From: Dama dama
Taxonomy: Eukaryota > Chordata > Mammalia > Artiodactyla > Cervidae
Assembly (NCBI RefSeq): GCF_033118175.1
Contig: NC_083697.1
Location: forward strand, 24,092,001 to 24,156,000
DNA length: 64,000 bases
Reading direction: 5' to 3'
The notes under the pieces were generated by a model, which was given only the letters and a program-made list of their open reading frames with translations, did no database searches and was not told the origin of the DNA. Every line of letters starts with the position of its first letter. Positions within the stretch are counted from its first letter, which is position 1. A program made the translations under genes and the position numbers. Positions 44,784-56,804 of this stretch are shown one piece after another.

Positions 44784-45544
44784 ACAGCTATGAAGTGCAA
44801 GACAGAGGTGATCAAGGAGACAGTGTCTGAGAATGCCAGGGATGAGAGGCATGGACAGAATTAATGGCATCAGGGTTTCAAACCTTGTAAAATACCCTGG
44901 TCGGGAAGCCAGAATGGCTTAGAGTCTGAGAGTGTTTGGAAGAGGTTCAGGCACATCTTCCAATTGCTGACGCCTCCATTCTTTTTCTTTTTTTTTGACA
45001 TCTCCATTCTTACGTATACAATGGTTGTCTACAAAGACTTCATCTCAAGGGGGATAAAAAACACTGAAAAATAAAAATTACTCCAAAGCAAAATGAGGAC
45101 TCTGGTTTGGAAATGACAAAACATACCCTCAAGTTAGTTTGGCAAAAAGGCCAAGTAGGCTGTGGATGGAATCAAAAAGCAAAAAGAGGTGGGTATCACC
45201 ACCTCAGAGAGGACTAAATGTCACAGAACTCCTTCTCTCCACACCCACTTTCACTTCTTTCTGCCTGCCTTTCTTCTTTCTTACTGTGAACCAGCTCCTC
45301 CAAGGATCAGGAGCTACCCTGAGATGCCCCTTCTCCCATTTTCACCGCTAGAGAGAAAAGCCCTTCTAAAACCCTCTATTCTCTAGTTATAACCTGAAAA
45401 ATGCTGGAGAAGAACTCAAATGTTTCAGTCAGGTATTCCATGGTGACACCACTTTGGAATAATTAACATCCATTAGTTTTGCCTTGAGGTTTTCAAACTA
45501 TGCCATTCTGGTAATTAAAGTACTTCTTGGGTAGCCTTGGCTCT

Positions 45545-45660
45545 GACTTAATAAACTTTTTAAATTTGAAGTAGAGTTGATCTACAATATTATATTAATT
45601 TCAGGTATACAAAATTAGTTTCAGGTATACAAGATGATTCGGTATTTTAAAATTATACTC
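45545..45660 (-). mobile_element. L1 3' tail fragment
   Basis: TTTTTAAATTTGAAGTAGAG TTGATCTACAATATT is the reverse of an L1 end. A 20-bp piece TTTCAGGTATACAA... is repeated at about 45,599 and 45,619. Confidence 0.5.
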
Positions 45661-46640
45661 TATTTAACATTATTATAAACATTGGCTATATTCTTTGTGA
45701 TGTACAATATACCCTTGTAGCTTATTTATTTCCTACCTAGTAGTTTGTACCTCTTAACCTGACTTTGTAGCTTTATTAACTATTCCTGCTCAGGAACAGA
45801 ATCAGATGGATCAGTAGGTTTGATGGGCATAGCTAATGTAGAACATCTTTACGGCAAATCTAGCTGACTATAGTTTTTATGCTTAAAAAGAACATCAACC
45901 TGTCCAAGCACAATCATTTGAAAAACTCAAATAAATAACTTCCCTACATGCTAGAATTCGCTGACAATGTGTTAAGTGAACAATTTCCAGCACATCACTG
46001 TTCATGAAACATTCCTTCTCTGCTAGTCTCACCAACTTTAGTAGCAAAATTCTTTAAAAAACATCTTGTAAGAAACATTTAATAACACTATTGGTCTCCA
46101 GTTCCTACTATCACCTTCTCTTACAGCCTACACATCCTCCTTCTGGACAATTTCACATTGTATAATGTTGCCTTTGGAAAAAACACTGAAGGGATTGAGC
46201 ACCAAAGGGAGAGAGGATTGCCTGGGCACTCCTCAAGTCTTGCTGAGCTGAGTCTCTCAGCCTTTCACTCCTGTGGCCGATCTCCTGCAAGCTGACCATG
46301 CCATCCACTTCTAGATCTATGAAGTCAACCCAGAACTCATCTGCTCCTTTGTCCCTTGATGGGCATCTTGAGAAAAATTCACCTTCTCCCATTTTATTCT
46401 TCGCCCTTGAAACAATTCCATTAAAAGATTCCTTGACTATCTACATATCCCTATGCAGATGGCCTACTGTTTATTCCAAGTAAAATCCATAAGCATTTCC
46501 CTTGTTACATATGGTTCTTGCTTTACCGTCTCCTGTCAATCACCTTCACTAGCAACAGAAATTTCTTCCAGCACATTTGCCCAACATGTGTCCACCAGAA
46601 CACCAGAGCAGCATCACCTGAGAAGTCCTAACTGTGTCTT

Positions 46641-47030
46641 GGGGGAATTAACACTTTTAGGTTAAAGCAAATCATCCTGGGCACCCAAGACTTTCCTAAA
46701 TAAGGAGGGATCTAATAACAAGCTGTGATCCAACTGATACTTAAAAACTGCCTTGTTATATATAACAACTGCCTTATATATGTAATAACAACCACCTTAT
46801 TATATATAACTACCTTATTATGTATAATAATAACAGCCTTACAATGTATTTATGTATAATAACTGCCTTATTATATTACATATAACAATAACTGCCTTAT
46901 TATATATAATAAAGCAGTTTTTAAGTATTAGTCAAATCACAGCTTGTTATTAGATCCCTCCTTATTTAGGAAAGTCTTGAGAGTCCGGGATAATTTGGTG
47001 CTTCACTTAAAGTATTAATTCCTCCAAGAG
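46641..47030. repeat. large inverted duplication around an AT-rich repeat
   Basis: The left arm (about 46,641-46,765) reappears as its reverse complement in the right arm (about 46,895-47,028). The best part is about 45 bp, from CAAGACTTTCCTAAATAAGG through AACAAGCTGTGAT, almost without mismatch; the rest carries scattered changes. Between the arms lies an AT-rich array of units like AACTGCCTTATTATATATAA. An L1 3' end follows directly. Confidence 0.85.
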
Positions 47031-47460
47031 ACAGAGCCTATTGTACAGAGTGAAGTAAGTCAGAAAGAGAAAGACAAATATTGTATATTAATGCATGTGT
47101 ATGGAATCTAGAAAGATGGTACTGATGAACCTATTTGCAGGGCAGCGATGGGGACACAGACATAGAGAACAGACTTGGGGACACAGTGTGGGAGGGAGAG
47201 GGTGGGAAGAATTGAGAGAGTAGCATGGAAACATATTCATTACCGTATGTAAAACAGAGAGCCAGTGGGAATTTGCTGGAGACATATGGAGCTCAACCCA
47301 GTGCTCTGTGACAATCTAGAGGGGTGGGATGAGGGGGGAGATGGGAGGGAGGTTTAAGAGGGAGAGGACATATGTATACCTGTGACTGAATCACGGTGAT
47401 GTATGGCAGAAACCAGCACAGTATTATAAAGCAATTATCTTCCAATTAAAAAAAAAACTG
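47031..47460 (+). mobile_element. ruminant L1 3' UTR with poly(A)
   Basis: CCTATTGTACAGAGTGAAGT, GAAAGATGGTACTGATGAACC, GTAGCATGGAAACATATTC, CAATTATCTTCCAATTAAAAA: the bovine-type L1 3' end. After the A tract comes ACTGCCTTATTATG, matching the left side of the inverted duplication (AAAACTGCCTTGTTAT). This is a likely target duplication. Confidence 0.85.
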
Positions 47461-48484
47461 CCTTATTATGGATTATTGACCAAACTATACATCCACCAAG
47501 AAGGACCTCAACGAAGAAAATCTAATTCTTACCTTTAAAAAATCAGGAGGAAAAAAAAAAAAAAAAAAAATCAGGAGGAAAAGACAGGCAAGCATCAACA
47601 GTGACAATACAATGTGGTAAGTACAACAATAGGTGCTTGGGTGCATGCATTCATTCATTTCCTGACTACCTACTGTGTGCCAATTAGTGGGGGTACAGTG
47701 GTTAAGAAGATGACCTAAATCTTTACCCTCACAGAGGTCACATTCTGGAGGTAGGTGTGGTTGGTAATAGGCTAAATGCTTTCAAAAGGTTTAATGAATG
47801 AGTTTAGGGAAATATGAATGAGATTAAGTTATGACATTGGTCAATGTCTAAAACAGGAGTGAAAGGTGACATCTGACCTAAGAGATGAGAAAGAGTCAGC
47901 CAAGTAAAAAGCTATTCCAGGTCCAAGAGTAACAAAACCCAGTAGCCTGAGGCAGTCACCAACTTGCCAGGAATCAGCTTAGGGTATCCAGAACAGACAC
48001 TGTACTTGAAATGAACAAGCAAAGGGAGAGTAGAAAAAGATAAAGTACAAAAGGCAAACAGACGCCAGATCCTTTAGGGCATACAGGTCAAGAACGGGGT
48101 CAGAAGCAATTAGTTTCAGTGGCAGAGTGACATGATTTGTTCTGATTCGTGTTTTTTAAGAGATCCCTTTGATTGCTTTATATATGAATGATCGGAGCAG
48201 AAGCAAGCAGGCTAGTTAAGAGGTTTCTGCAGTAAGAGATGAGAACTGATTGTAGCTTGGATAAGATGGAGATGGGGAAAAGTGAATGGATACAGCACAT
48301 GGATGTATCTGCTGCAGTAGGAACTGACAAGACTTATTGACGGACTGGTAGGGAATGGGATGAGAGTTTAAATGAAAACAGTGGTATCACAGAGAAAAGA
48401 GTAGCTCACCTCTGCCTGGGAGGGTAGAGAAATATGCCATAGAACATATTCTCAGAGAGGAGACATTTAAGCAGGTATGAGAAA

Positions 48485-49150
48485 ACAAGAGCACAAGTAT
48501 TGGTGAGGATGTGGAGAAACTGGTTATTGCCGGTAGGAATGGAAAATGGTGCAGCTGCTATGGAAAATGGTATGACAGTTACTCAAAAATTAAACATAGA
48601 GTTACCTATGATCAAGCAATTCCACTTCTGGATTTACACCCAAAAGAACTGATAGCAGGACTTTGAGCGGTCATTTGTAGATATACCATGTTCAAAGCAG
48701 CAATTTTCACAATAGTCTAAAGACAGAAGTACCCAATATTCCATCAAGGAGAAATGGATAAACAAAGTGCAGTGCAAACATTAAATGGAACAGGTGTCAC
48801 TCTTAAAAAGGAAGAAAATTCTCACACATGCCACAAAACGGGTGAACCTTAAAACATTATATGAGGTGAAATATATCAGTCACAAAAGGATAAATACTGC
48901 ATGATTCCACTTAAATAAATTACCTAGAATGGAAAATAGAATGGTGGTTGCCAGAGGTTAGAGACTTTAATGTTTAGCGGGTGTTTAGTGTTTGTTTAAT
49001 GGGTATAAAGTTCCAGTTTTGAAAGATGAAGACAGTTCTGGAGATAGCAGTGATGGTTTCACAAACAATGTTATTGACTTAATGCCGCTGAACTGTATGC
49101 TTAAAAATGATTAAGATGGTAAATTTTATGCTATCTGTACTTCACCACAC
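48485..49150 (+). mobile_element. L1 3' fragment and (GA)n
   Basis: GGTGAGGATGTGGAGAAACTGG, AATTCCACTTCTGGATTTAC, CACAAAAGGATAAATACTGC, CTGAACTGTATGCTTAAAAA: L1 ORF2 end and 3' UTR. It ends in an A tract and (GA)n at about 49,156-49,172. It is paralogous to the copy at 12.2 kb. Confidence 0.85.
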
Positions 49151-49454
49151 TAAAAAAAGAGAGAGAGAGAGAAGAAAAGCAGGCAGTTCTCCAGGTGGTC
49201 ATGAGATCAGAAGAGAATTCCAGGTAGAAGCAGCAGGCTGTGTGAAGACGTGGGGAGGGAGATGTATGGACTATGATGTGTGTAGTTTGTTTTTCAGTAA
49301 TATCAAAATTAATGTTTTAAACATTAAAATATTAAGGTCATCTTTACTATTCATTTAAAATCCTGATGCAAAAATCTGGCTTCATCAGGGTCTAAAAAGC
49401 CTGAATTTCTTTATGCCACATTCCAAGAAGCTTACTTAACAGTTACTGACTCCT

Positions 49455-49652
49455 CCTTTCAGGTGGCACAATGCTAAAGTATCTGCCTGCCACTGCAGGA
49501 GATGTAAGAGACAAGGTGTTCAACCCCTGGGTCAGGAGATTCCCTGGAGAAGGGAATGGCAACCCACTCCAGCGTTCTTATCTGAAAAATTCCATGGACA
49601 GAGGAGCCTGGTGGGCTACAGACACAACTGAGCACACACACACACACACACA
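49455..49652 (+). mobile_element. BovA SINE with (CA)n microsatellite
   Basis: Forward ruminant SINE from TCCTTTCAGGTGGCACAATG to GACACAACTGAGCACACACA, where the tail has expanded into (CA)n. Confidence 0.88.
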
Positions 49653-50474
49653 CTACTACGATACTGCGTGCTAGGGAGGACAAGGAAGTACTCTGTCCTC
49701 CTAGACGTCAGTCTAGTGGTGAAGACACACCTTTGAGCCCAAGGTTACAAAATTCTGAAGCCTCAGGACTGATAACTTCAGCGAAGGAAAAGTTCTTTTG
49801 CAATTAAACAAGTTCTAACAAGGGAGCCTAACTTACCTAGAGCAGAAGAGAGGGGAAAAAAATACAAAACCAAACCTCCCTGCAGGAAAGGCATTGAAAT
49901 TAACACCTGAGTTAAGGTGAGGATTGGCACAGAAGGAAAAATAGCCTGGGACCCGTGCCGGCCAATACAACAGAGGGAACACTGATAAACAAAGGGCAAC
50001 TGTGCTATTCGACAGCAGCAGATAAGGTGTTTACCAACCCTCAAAACTGCCCAACTTAGACTTCCATAAGCAGGAATCAGTGAGGCTCTGAACCTTATGT
50101 ATTAGGTTTGTCAATTGGCTCCTATCTTATGGGAAAATAATCACATTAAATTCTTGCACTCAGAAGGCCAACAGTGTAAATATCCCTCTCTCTCTTTTTA
50201 ACCAGGCCAAAGGTTCTCGTCGGGAACACAGCCTGAAGAGTGAGGCCTTGTTCTGGGAAGGAGTGAATACTCCTGGGGCGGATGGAGCCTATCACAGCTG
50301 GACGGAAGGGATCTCAAAGGCACCGGGAGTGGGAGGCGCGCCTCCCTCCACCTCCGGGTGTGAGGCGGACCAGGTGCGCGGCCGCAGGGGCCCAGAACCC
50401 ACAGCCTCCGCGCACCTGCAGCCCCATCCGCGCGTTCACACGGCCCGTGACCCCCAAGGCGCGGCCCAGCTCAC

Positions 50475-50964
50475 CCTTCCCCTTGGTCATTATGGAAGTG
50501 AGCGGCACCCGCGGGCGGTCGCTGAAGACCTCGGCCTGCTGCACCAGCGCCTCCCGCACGCTGTGGAAGTCGTTGAGGACCACCACCAGGTAGTGGCCGA
50601 TGAAGAAGCTAAAGATGTTGCCGTAGACACGGCCCAGGTCGGTCAGGAGCCACTGCACGCCCTGGCCCGAGGTATTCATTTCTCCGGTTCTCGCCCGGCG
50701 ATACGGCCAGCTCTTCCTTCGGAGAAAAGGCGGCAGCAGCACGAAGCCGAAGTTGCCCACCACGGGCCAGGGCGCGGGCCCGGGGGGGATGCCCCGCTCC
50801 GGGAACCGCCACAGCCAGCTCCAGCCCAGCAGCGCGGCGAGGACGAGCAGCAGCAGCGCGCCGCCCGTGGGGTCCAGCCGCAGCAGCCCCGGGGGCGCGT
50901 GCAGGAGGCGCAGAGGCCAGGGCGCGTCCTCGGTGGGGGGCTGGGGAAGCCCGGGGGAGGCCAT
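50475..50964 (-). CDS. CYP2U1: CYP2U1 exon 1 (start codon, membrane anchor)
   Basis: Codes for residues 1-163 plus one base. It starts MASPGLPQPP and has an alanine/leucine-rich membrane anchor at about residues 35-51 (GGALLLLVLAALLGWSWL). The proline hinge GIPPGPAPWPVVGN follows, which orients the P450 domain, then the A-helix region and SFFIGHYLVVVLNDFHSVREAL. The end is SDRPRVPLTSIMTKGK with donor AAGG|GTGAGC. The ATG at 50,962-50,964 aligns with the human start; the open frame extends upstream only through non-ATG codons. CpG-rich throughout. Residues about 88-108 are the least human-like part. Confidence 0.96.
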
Positions 50965-51101
50965 GGCCTGAGCGCCGGTGTCCGCAGCCCCGGGCTCTTG
51001 CCGCAGACCCCACGAGCCTGTTCCCCGACACTGGTGCCCGGCCTCAGAGCCAACTCCTCGGGACGCCCAGGGGCGGGGAGGAGACGCGGATGCCACTCCG
51101 G

Positions 51102-51132
51102 ATTGGCTGCGCCCACCGCCTGTCCGTCCAAT
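51102..51132 (-). promoter_or_regulatory. CYP2U1: paired CCAAT boxes, opposite orientation
   Basis: ATTGG at 51,102-51,106 and CCAAT at 51,128-51,132, 26 bp apart and facing opposite ways, about 140-170 bp upstream of the CYP2U1 ATG. Likely NF-Y sites. Confidence 0.5.
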
Positions 51133-51994
51133 CAGCGGCGCCCGAGCGGAAACGGGGACGCGCTCGCGACCGCGCTGCTGGCGTCTGCGGCCCAGGGTGG
51201 CCGCGCGGTCTGAGTCGGTTGCTCTAGCCGGGTCGTGCCCCTCCGCTGGGGCAATGACCTACCCCTGAAAAAAAGATGCTCGCACATATTTACGCTCTGA
51301 TTGGTTGTCGGACTTCCTGTGTCCATTGTCAGTTGCGTGCTTGAACCGTGCCAGGTCTCAATAGGCCGCTCATATGACTCAGCCTGAACATTAGCACTTT
51401 GACCCTGAGCTGGGAGAGAGGTCCTCGCCCCGTCTCCTGCAGCAAAAAGACAGGATTGCTGCTTTATCTAAATCGGGATTCGGAGAAAGAAAGGACCCCT
51501 TTCCTCCACCCAGAAATAGCAGGATGATGGAAATGCAGTGGGTAGAATTTGTAGATGTAGGTGACCAACGCTCTGAAAGGACGGGTGGGGAATAGCCGTG
51601 AGAAGGTGGGGGAGGGCGGGTGATGGAGTAAAGCGCTTAGAACTTGCGGTAGACAGTGGTAATATCTCTTTTGTGCGGAAAGTGAAAGCTCAGCGTGCTT
51701 TTCAGCGTGTGGCCGAGGTAAAGCACGAGACCTAATCCAGAAATTTGCTTGGAGGGTTTAAGTAGCTAACAATATAAACAGCAAATTGGGCGAGGAGGGG
51801 TGACAGTATCGTTCTCGCTATGATACCGACCCAGAAATGCTGAGGTTGACATACTAAGAATTGTGTAATGCTTTCGAAGTCTGTCTTTAATTTTCCGTAA
51901 TTATGGCTCCTCCCTTTTCTCTGACATTACACAGGACATGATTGCATTCACGTTGTTTTCCTAAGTAAGTCTCTTATTTCTGTGATGCAGATAG

Positions 51995-52350
51995 GAAGTA
52001 TTATGGGCTGAATTGTGTTCACCTGAAATTCATGTATTGAAGTCGTAGCCCCGAGTACCTCAGAATGTGACTGTATTTGGAGACAGGGCCTTTAAAAAAG
52101 GTAGAGTAAGATGAGGTCCTGTAAGTGGACCCTAACCCGGTAGGAAGAAGAAGAGGTTCGGACAGCGACAGACACAGAGGGAAGACCATGGGAAAACACA
52201 GGAGGAAGATGGCCATCTACAAGACAGGGAGAAAGGACTCAAAAGAGATCAACCCTACCAACACCTTGATTCTTAGATTTCTAACCTCCAGAACTTTAAG
52301 GAAATAAGTCTGGAGTACTTTGTTATGGCAGCCCTTGCAAACCAATTCAG
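51995..52350 (+). mobile_element. MLT1-type (ERVL-MaLR) LTR
   Basis: TATTATGGGCTGAATTGTG, CTCAGAATGTGACTGTATTT, GGAGACAGGGCCTTTAAAA, CACCTTGATTCTTAG and TTTGTTATGGCAGCCC follow the MLT1A consensus order. Nearly full length. Confidence 0.8.
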
Positions 52351-53539
52351 AAAGGCACCTTGTTCATAATACATACTATGGATAAATTATTTTAACATGA
52401 AACATATAGCTCACCCAGTGCTTCTTAAGGATGAATTTTCCCAAATGATACTCAGGCCTTTCTTGTCAGAAAAAGGAATACTTTCTGCATCATCCATCCT
52501 ATTTTAAATAGAGGAATAATATAATAATCAGTGGCAGTAAAGGAAAGGAATACCAAAAGATCTTTGGGGGTGGGGAGAGAGGGAAAGGAAGAGGAGAGGA
52601 GTATTAAGGGAAACATTTTTAAATAGAATCCCCAAAGATCATTTAAACCACTCACCTTCCCACTGGAATCCTTCTTGCTGGATTTCAGCCAGAATTGTTG
52701 GTAACAGTATATCCAAAATATCTAAGTACTATTATTTTGTTATCAAGAGTGGTGTTAAATCTTTAAAAGAGAGGTGTTAAATTACTCTATTTGTAAAACT
52801 ACAATTGTCCAGCTGGCTTGTAGTTCCCTGGGAGGTAAATGCTACACTGGATACCCATCCAGAGTCAGTGAGCATGAACAGAGAGAGCTTATGGCTTAAG
52901 AAGAGTTTGCAAAATGCTAATGAAAGGAAAAGTTGAAATGCTAATTATATTATTTAGTTGCACAACTCTACTAGCCATTTAAAAATTAATTCCTTCATTT
53001 CCTTTAAGTTCCTATGATTTGCTTCATATATACTCCTTCATGCATACTTCCACATATAGTATATAGGTACTTCTGTGCACATTCTCTGAGCATCCATTTG
53101 CCCTACAGGAAACTGGGTTAACCAATGTGCCTACATCAAGTGTAAGGATTACATGAAGTAATTAGCACAATGTCTAGCTTTTAGTTCAGTCTCAATGAGT
53201 ACAAGCTGTAATAGTAATAATTATCTCTGGGCCCTGACTCTACAGGTTAGTGGTATTGCCTTCCTTTTTCACCTCTTGCAACTTTACCTGCCTTTTTCAA
53301 AATTAGATTGTGAGACTGGCCAGTATATTAACTTGTTTTCTATATTCAGCCTTTCAGACTTGTATGATGAATAAATAAACTGGCCCATCTTCAATATTAC
53401 CTGTATCATTCTTCTTTAGTTGAATGTATTATGATTTTCCTGGAGAGGAGATGAGGGGAGGGAGGACCCTGAAAAGTATTGATAGAAGGCAGAATCTCAA
53501 TAGTAACAAAATCCAATTCTCAAAACTTTTTAAAGTAGG

Positions 53540-54205
53540 ATCGGAGCATATATTTTTGTTTAATGCCCAAACCGGTCCAGATGTCCAGATGTCCTTCAAC
53601 AGAAGAGGAGGGGGATTCCATCTCTTTGTAAAATAGATTACTGTACTTAATTGCTCAGTCATGTCTGACTCTTTGCAACCCCTTGGACTGTAGCCCACCA
53701 GGCTCCTCCGTCCATGGGATTCTCCAGGCAAGAATGCTGGAGTGGGTAGCCAAGGGATCTTCCTGGCCCAGAGATCGAACCTGGGTCTCCTGCATTGCAG
53801 GTAGATGCTTTATTGTCTGAGCCACCAGGGAAGCCCAAAATAGACTACTACTCATCAGTAAAAAGGAATAACCTATGGTACACCCCGCAGCATGATGATT
53901 CTAAAAAAAAAAAAAAAAATACTATTCTGAGTGAAAGAGCCAGACATAAAAGACTACATACTGAAAGAACTCATTTATAACAAGTTCTAGAAAGGCACAC
54001 CTAACTCATGGTGATATAAATCAGGGCAGAGGGCAGGACTGACTGAGAAAGGGACATGAAACATTTTTCCAGGGGGCGAGGTAGAAATGTTTTATGTCTT
54101 GATTGGGGTATTGGTTACCTTGGGCATACACATTTGTCAAAACTGAACTGTACATTTCACTGAAGGTAAATTTTGTCTCAGTAAAACAAATTTTAAAAAA
54201 AATGA
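53540..54205 (+). mobile_element. L1 3' fragment interrupted by BovA
   Basis: The left piece ends AAATAGATTACTG and the right piece resumes AAAATAGACTACTACTCATC after the SINE. It continues to the L1 end AACTGAACTGTACATTTCAC and an A-rich tail. The AAAATAGA(T/C)TACT on both sides marks the SINE target duplication. Confidence 0.8.
53642..53838 (-). mobile_element. BovA/Bov-tA SINE nested in L1
   Basis: Reverse ruminant SINE from TTAATTGCTCAGTCATGTCTG to GAGCCACCAGGGAAGCCC. Confidence 0.92.
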
Positions 54206-54867
54206 AATCCAGTATCTTGGAAAGAAAAGACACTGGTGAAGTAAGAAGACTTATCTACCTATTGTGAAATGCATGCCCAAGAAACGTTATGTGATGTATT
54301 GTTATAACAAGAGTGACCAGTACTTTAGTATGTAAGTAGAGATAGGAAAGAAAGTGGTTAAATAGTAATATTCCTCTTAAAAAATAAACATAACCTTAAT
54401 TTAATTAGCCTGGCCATATGGTTACAGACTGTGGACTTTGACTTTTATGTAAGCCAAAGCAAGCTGGAATCCCTGTTCCTCTTTTCTCCCTCATTTACTT
54501 CCATTTATTTTGCAGAACTCAGCATAGAGTCTGCCTAGATCTAAACGGGCTGCGTGGACAAGTTGTTAACCTTTCTGACTTCTTCACTGTAAAATGAGGG
54601 AGCTTAATCCAAGGCTCTAAAATGCCTCCGGTCCCTAAGATTTGCCCTCTTAAGTAGATTGTCAGGACCTTGAATTTGGCCCTTGATTAATAACATGTTT
54701 AGTTAATAAAACCTGAAAAAAATAAAGTGCATTCCCAAGGTCAAGTATAAGCCCTTTGCCTCAACACAGCATAGGGCTTTTACTTCCTGGTGGCAGTCAG
54801 CATGCTTTGGCTAATAATGAAGCCTCTAAGTTTCTAAGTCTTGTGTAGAATCATGTTTTAGGAGGGA

Positions 54868-55048
54868 CACGAGTGGGTAAAGAATCCACCTGTAATGTGG
54901 GAAACCTAGGTTAGATCCCTGTGTTGGGAAGATCCCCTGGAGAAGGGAACAGCTACCCACCCCAGTATTCTGGCCTGGAGAATTCTACGGACTATACAGC
55001 CCATGGGGTCGCAAAGAGTCGGACATGACTGAGCAAATTTCACTTGAA
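54868..55048 (+). mobile_element. BovA/Bov-tA SINE
   Basis: Forward ruminant SINE from CACGAGTGGGTAAAGAATCC to GTCGGACATGACTGAGC. Confidence 0.88.
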
Positions 55049-55369
55049 AGGTTACCTACTCTTTCCTTTAAGCAAGAACATACTTATAGCAAATCAGATA
55101 TTTGAAAGTCAATAGTTTCATTCTGATTTTTAAAATGGCAATACATAGTTTTGTAGAAAATTTGAAAATGCAAGAAACTGTAAAGGAGAAAATAATAATC
55201 TTTTTTTCCACCGAGGGTTAATTTATTATATTTCTGTATGTATCCTTCCAGTCTTTTAATTCATATATCTATGATATTTTTAATCTTTATAAGTAAATAT
55301 GTATATGTCATTAACATTTTTCATGTTCTCCCACAAATTATTTTTAATTACTCTCTTCTAGCCCAAGGA

Positions 55370-55570
55370 TTCAGCAACACTTTCCTGTAAAGGACCAAAC
55401 AGTAAATGTTTTTGGTTTTGTTGGCAATTTGATCTCTGTCACAACTCTACAGTTGTGCTGTGGGAGCTGGCTAGTAGCCATAGGCAATAAATAAATGGTC
55501 ATGGCCATATTTCAGTAAAACAGGCAACCAGCTAGACTTATTCTGCAGGCCATTATCTGCTGACTTCTGG
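55370..55570 (+). mobile_element. hAT-Charlie (MER5-like) DNA transposon remnant
   Basis: GATTCAGCAACACTTTCCTGTAAAGGACCA, TAAATGTTTTTGGTTTTG and GCAGGCCATTATCTGCTGAC follow the well-known non-autonomous hAT element. An old non-coding copy. Confidence 0.6.
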
Positions 55571-55790
55571 ACTTTTAAAAATCTTGTTCATTGTCTAGGA
55601 ATATTTCAAAATTTATCTGACCAATATCCTATTGTCAACATAAGCTATTTTCGATTTTTTTGCTATTATGAACAATAATGTGATATATATATACCTGTGA
55701 TTATTTCAGTAAGATAAATACCAAGAAATAGATTGGTACTAAGACCAAAGTACCGATAGAACAAAGTACATACACACATATACACACACA
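55570..55790 (+). mobile_element. old L1 3' fragment
   Basis: CCAATATCCTATTG, TTTTTTTGCTATTATGAACAATAATG and ATACCAAGAAATAGATTGG resemble L1 3' UTR text. Confidence 0.5.
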
Positions 55791-56804
55791 TACACCCATG
55801 CACTTTGTCCTTCTACCACTGAGAGAGAATCTCTGTGAAAAGTGGGATGTATTTCCTCTGGGATTACGTACATGCTTACATAGATTCCCCCTGCTGCCCC
55901 ATCAGTGGCATCATACTGTGTTTTTGGTTTTCTAATCTGCTCTTACTTAACACTGATGTTTTAATAGAATCATTTTGACTGTTCTCTAAAGGGGCAGAGA
56001 TGAACAAGACTACAAGTATGTCACAATGTTAATCCAATCCTCTGTTAAGAAATACCTAGTTTATTTCCGATTTCTATTAAAATTATACCGGAATAAATAT
56101 GGGGGGCTTGTTTTTATCTAGTGTGGTAAATGTGGGGAAGGTAGGTGGAGTGGGGACTTTAGAAATATAAGCTCAAGCACCTGACATTGTTCTCAACTGA
56201 AATCCAAAAAGCATGTACAGCATGACAAACATATGTATCTTGTATTAAGTAGAAAGTTATTAAATTCTTGCAGTTTAAAAATTCTAAAACTTCCAATAAA
56301 ATTTTAAAATTCCATGAAGTTTATTTTCTAATTAGACATTATTATATATGTCTAATATATAATAGATGTATATAATCAGGCAGTATCCACTGCTTTACTA
56401 TACATTACCTCCAATCTGCAACATGATGTTAGGAGGTTGAAAAATATCATTCAACAAATACTTGCTGTGGTAAGAACTTTATTAGACACTGGGATGAATA
56501 CTAAGACAATGCTTTCTCTGAAGGAACTTTAATTTGATATATTAACAGGGCTTGTCTTTTAAGATCTTAAACCAGTGAGTGTATCTCACATTTTGACAAT
56601 TTTTTTGTATGTATCTTTTAGGGAGGGATTCAGATTCAGAGAAGTAAGGCAAAGCTTTCAGGAGACGAGACTTCTGCTGAACTTTCAGGACAAGCAAGAT
56701 CTGGATATACACGAATAATTTCAGAGCTAGAACTACTGTACCTAAAAGATTTAGCTGCATCTGGCTAACACTGAATGTGTACCTTATAACAACCTCTTTC
56801 ATTT

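Larger units (their letters stand above)
39261..50474 (-). other. CYP2U1: CYP2U1 intron 1
   Basis: 11.2 kb. Contents: an L2-like piece (39.9-40.2 kb), BovA (40.4 kb), an L1 3' fragment (40.8-41.35 kb), an inverted BovA pair (41.59-42.05 kb), an L1 tail (42.3 kb), a CHR fragment (43.0 kb), a degenerate tandem repeat (44.08-44.29 kb), BovA (44.58 kb), an L1 tail (45.55 kb), the inverted duplication plus L1 (46.64-47.46 kb), L1 (48.5-49.15 kb) and BovA with (CA)n (49.46 kb). No coding exon or RNA gene is seen. The donor GGTGAGCT lies in the CpG island. Confidence 0.8.
33864..50964 (-). other. CYP2U1: CYP2U1 gene, complete coding region
   Basis: Five exons of 490, 636, 162, 168 and 176 coding nt join into 1,632 nt, a 543-residue P450 plus stop, with every junction in frame; human CYP2U1 has 544 residues. 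CYP2U1 is a haem monooxygenase of the endoplasmic reticulum and mitochondria that hydroxylates long-chain fatty acids such as arachidonic acid at the omega and omega-1 positions. All P450 landmarks are present: N-terminal anchor, proline hinge, AGTDTT of helix I, the K-helix E-x-x-R and the haem-cysteine loop. Intron 1 is 11.2 kb. Intron 3 starts with GC instead of GT. Confidence 0.97.
50260..51260. promoter_or_regulatory. CYP2U1: CYP2U1 CpG-island promoter
   Basis: About 1 kb of very GC- and CpG-rich sequence covers exon 1 and about 300 bp upstream. In gene direction, upstream of the ATG, there is a CCAAT box (51,102-51,106), an inverted CCAAT (51,128-51,132) and a GC box (GGGGCGGGG at about 51,070-51,078). 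No TATA box is evident. The start site is probably within about 50,980-51,150. Confidence 0.78.

Noticed and set aside
46740..46920. CRISPR-like repeat array
   Set aside because: The recurring ACTGCCTTATTATATATAA units have no regular spacers and lie in a vertebrate intron; it is an AT-rich minisatellite.
50248..51213. 321-codon plus-strand open frame over CYP2U1 exon 1
   Set aside because: It is the antisense of GC-rich CYP2U1 exon 1 and promoter; low-complexity P/G/R/A-rich content typical of CpG-island shadows.
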